Assembly: GCF_003846445.2 (NCBI RefSeq)
Contig: NZ_CP030139.2
Span: 930,001 to 994,000 of the forward strand
Length of the DNA stretch: 64,000 bases
Direction: 5' to 3'
Source: Synechococcus elongatus PCC 11801
GTDB taxonomy: Bacteria > Cyanobacteriota > Cyanobacteriia > Synechococcales > Synechococcaceae
Each line of letters begins with the position of its first letter. The stretch's first letter is position 1. Shown piece after piece: positions 62,378 through 64,000 of this stretch. A program made the translations under genes and the position numbers. Below the pieces are notes generated by a model. It made no database searches. It worked only from the letters and a program-made list of their open reading frames with translations, and was not told the origin of the DNA.

Positions 62378-63138
62378 AGGCTGCAACTGAAAACAACTCT
62401 GTCGCTCCCTAGTCTGCCATGAGCGACTTCCTTCCTTGTCATTCGCTTGCGATGTGGTTCATCACTCAACGGCTACTTCCCCTAGGAGACTTCAATCCAT
62501 CGGGTATGTCACGCAGCCATTCACAGGGTTGGTCAATCTAGCGACGCCTGCATGCCTCATCCTGAACGTCTTCACGCGATCGCAATTGTGCTGTCTCTTC
62601 CTGATGGCAGTGATTGCTCAAGGGGATGCAGAAAGTGGAAGCCCAATCCTAGAGAGAGAATTGATAAAACTCTTGGCAGTCAATTGACTCTTCTAGATTT
62701 TCTTTGATAAGACCTCTGACAAGGCTCCAAATTTGAACTTCTGCTGTCTAAGCACTGCTATGGATTATCAAGATTTGACCCAGTGTCTAACAGTCCATTG
62801 GTTCAAATCATAGTGTTACGGAATCAGCAGTTCAGCAGTATTGAATTCATCTCTATTGAAATCGCCTCTGATTGCTGGATTTACTTTTGGCGATTTTTAG
62901 TAGATTTTCCTCAGTCAAGATTTGCACTTTTTTATTATTTCTTTGGCTTGTACCAAGTTGAGATGTTCTCAGAGATACAGACAGCACAATTGACAGATAT
63001 AAATACTAAAAAAGCATTCAAGACTGCCAAGTGTTAGATTTTGGCAGCCAAGTCCTACAATGGCTACACTCTTGAGTAACCAGCCAGAGCTTTAGGGTTG
63101 ATAATTGGTTTACAGGCGCGTGAGGCATCTTCAGCAGA
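62378..63138. other. 761-bp gap without a supported gene
   Basis: Two plus frames (62436-62687, 62783-63037) have no recognisable domain and no ribosome-binding site I trust. The right part is AT-rich and HIP1-free. It contains the promoters of bolA (left) and the HD-GYP gene (right). Confidence 0.45.
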
Positions 63139-64000
63139 ATGGACACTGAAGACCTGCAGCAAAAACTGCATGCACAAGTCGCACTGGCCGAGCGCTCAGA
63201 GCACGCTTTCTTAACCCTGAAAGCTTGTAACGAGGCCTTGGTTCGTACTTCCAGTGAACAGGAGTTTCTGGCAGAGTTTTGTCGCCTCTGTGTGGTTGAG
63301 GCAGGGTATGCCCACGCTTTGGTGACGCTCGCCGGTCCTGATCCTCACGAAGTTCTTCAATCTTTTGCCAGCTACGGAAGCCTACAGTCCTACGTCGATA
63401 ATCTCCAAGTGACGTGGGACGATGCACCTACAGGGCAAGGACCCACCGGTCGAGCGATCAAAACAGGTCAAAGCCAATTGGCTGATTGGCGATCTCCTCA
63501 ACCCCGCCTCATGCCTTGGCAAGATCTCGCGCAGCATCATCACATTACGGCTAGTATTGCCTTGCCCATCAAGCAGAGCGATCGCGTGTTGGGGGCGCTG
63601 AATATTTACAGCACCGAACCCAATAGCTTCTCGCCAGCGGATCAAGAGTTGCTAGAGCAAGTCGCACAGCTATTGGCCTATGGACTGACCAGCCGTCAGA
63701 CTCTTGCAGCCCAAGATCGCCTCCTCGACCAAACAATTCAGGCGATTGTGAAGATGGTTGAGCTGCGCGATCCCTATACACAGGGTCATGAAAATCAAGT
63801 CGCACGGCTCGCCTACACGATCGCCCATCAGCTGCAGCTACCTGAAGATACTGCTCGTGGGATCTACGTGGCAGGGCTGCTGCACGATGTCGGTAAGTTG
63901 CGAGCCCCAGCTGAAATTCTCTCAAAGCCGGGTCGGCTTGATCCGATTGAATATGAACTGATTAAATTACACTCGCAAGCAAGCTACGACATTCTTAGAA
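63139..64000 (+). CDS. GAF - HD-GYP phosphodiesterase, N-terminal part
   Basis: The frame is open to the window end (287 codons). A coiled N-terminus leads into a GAF domain (~20-190; AIKTGQSQLADWRSP, SIALPIKQSDRVLGALNIYS). An HD domain of the HD-GYP class follows: LRDPYTQGHENQVARLA, then AGLLHDVGKLRAPAEILSKP and YELIKLHSQASYDIL. The metal-binding His and HD pair are present; the GYP motif would lie beyond the edge. HD-GYP proteins usually degrade c-di-GMP, complementing the GGDEF-EAL protein at 32534. ATG at 63139 is the start. Confidence 0.9.
   Translation, partial: MDTEDLQQKLHAQVALAERSEHAFLTLKACNEALVRTSSEQEFLAEFCRLCVVEAGYAHALVTLAGPDPHEVLQSFASYGSLQSYVDNLQVTWDDAPTGQGPTGRAIKTGQSQLADWRSPQPRLMPWQDLAQHHHITASIALPIKQSDRVLGALNIYSTEPNSFSPADQELLEQVAQLLAYGLTSRQTLAAQDRLLDQTIQAIVKMVELRDPYTQGHENQVARLAYTIAHQLQLPEDTARGIYVAGLLHDVGKLRAPAEILSKPGRLDPIEYELIKLHSQASYDILR

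Larger units (their letters stand above)
1..64000. repeat. dispersed HIP1 octamers (GCGATCGC)
   Basis: The palindrome GCGATCGC or close variants recurs through nearly all core genes in the window. It is almost absent in four stretches: 1-1240, ~6700-10540 (one copy at ~9365), 55700-57100 and 62600-63130. Those gaps coincide with AT-rich, poorly recognised genes, which makes HIP1 scarcity a useful marker of recent DNA. Confidence 0.85.

Noticed and set aside
62436-63037. Two plus frames before the HD-GYP gene
   Set aside because: No domains, no ribosome-binding sites and poor coding character.
1-64000. CRISPR array
   Set aside because: No regularly spaced direct repeats of 24-40 bases were seen on reading the window.

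Overview
The window reads as chromosomal DNA from a unicellular freshwater cyanobacterium, most probably Synechococcus elongatus (PCC 7942/6301 type). The support is: the octamer GCGATCGC (HIP1) scattered through almost every gene; a CpcS-type phycobiliprotein lyase; the PurE-like circadian modifier CpmA; heme oxygenase for bilin synthesis; a Tic22 protein; a Ycf29-like response regulator; UPF0182 and DUF1824 proteins; and a group 2 sigma-70 factor. The species call is an inference, because no search could be run. About 55 protein genes, two complete tRNAs, one cobalamin riboswitch and several terminators can be supported.

Layout. 1-1455: the end of a HIRAN-domain gene, then a gene-poor scar holding an attC-like folded element, a strong hairpin and a tRNA/tmRNA 3'-end remnant, next to a serine-recombinase relative that lacks its catalytic residues (1456-2787). 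2780-6680: a SemiSWEET transporter, then a tightly overlapping minus-strand operon ispF - peptide-binding lipoprotein - cpmA - cpcS-like lyase. 6695-10540: an AT-rich, HIP1-poor accessory stretch (VOC fusion protein, methyltransferase, YdcF protein, membrane and secreted unknowns). 10541-31709: core genes (Fe-S photolyase-like protein, lnt, a double glycosyltransferase fusion, B12-radical SAM protein, U32 protein, ribE, UPF0182, thrC plus a ubiquitin-like sulfur carrier, nadK, tsaC, prmC, Tic22, a branched-chain-type binding lipoprotein). 31838-38244: signalling and metabolism (Ycf29-like regulator, PAS-GGDEF-EAL protein, heme oxygenase, beta-hydroxyacid dehydrogenase, tadA, a membrane-anchored bL12-like protein).

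38245-45620 is a cobalamin island. A riboswitch lies ahead of cobG-cobH-cobI-cbiG/cobJ-cbiA on the minus strand, with cobL (CbiE/CbiT fusion) divergent. It mixes an aerobic-type CobG with an anaerobic-type CbiG. 45676-51651 holds a sigma factor, a long gap with a possible structured RNA, asd-dapA (lysine branch) and RNase J.

51787-56432 is the most unusual block. A three-gene minus operon (Zn-ribbon protein, HicA-fold plus coiled-coil protein, small unknown) diverges from a 706-residue protein that fuses a polynucleotide-kinase-like P-loop domain to a winged helix and a WYL domain. A perfect 9-bp inverted repeat lies in the divergent spacer. This looks like a WYL-controlled nucleic-acid-processing module and is the best candidate for an undescribed system. 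The block ends with a broken paralogue of the membrane protein at 9212-9523.

56949-64000 returns to core functions: ppk, a TerB-like protein, tRNA-Gly, lptC, tRNA-Pro, a glutaredoxin/BolA iron-sulfur pair, and the start of a GAF-HD-GYP phosphodiesterase that runs off the end.
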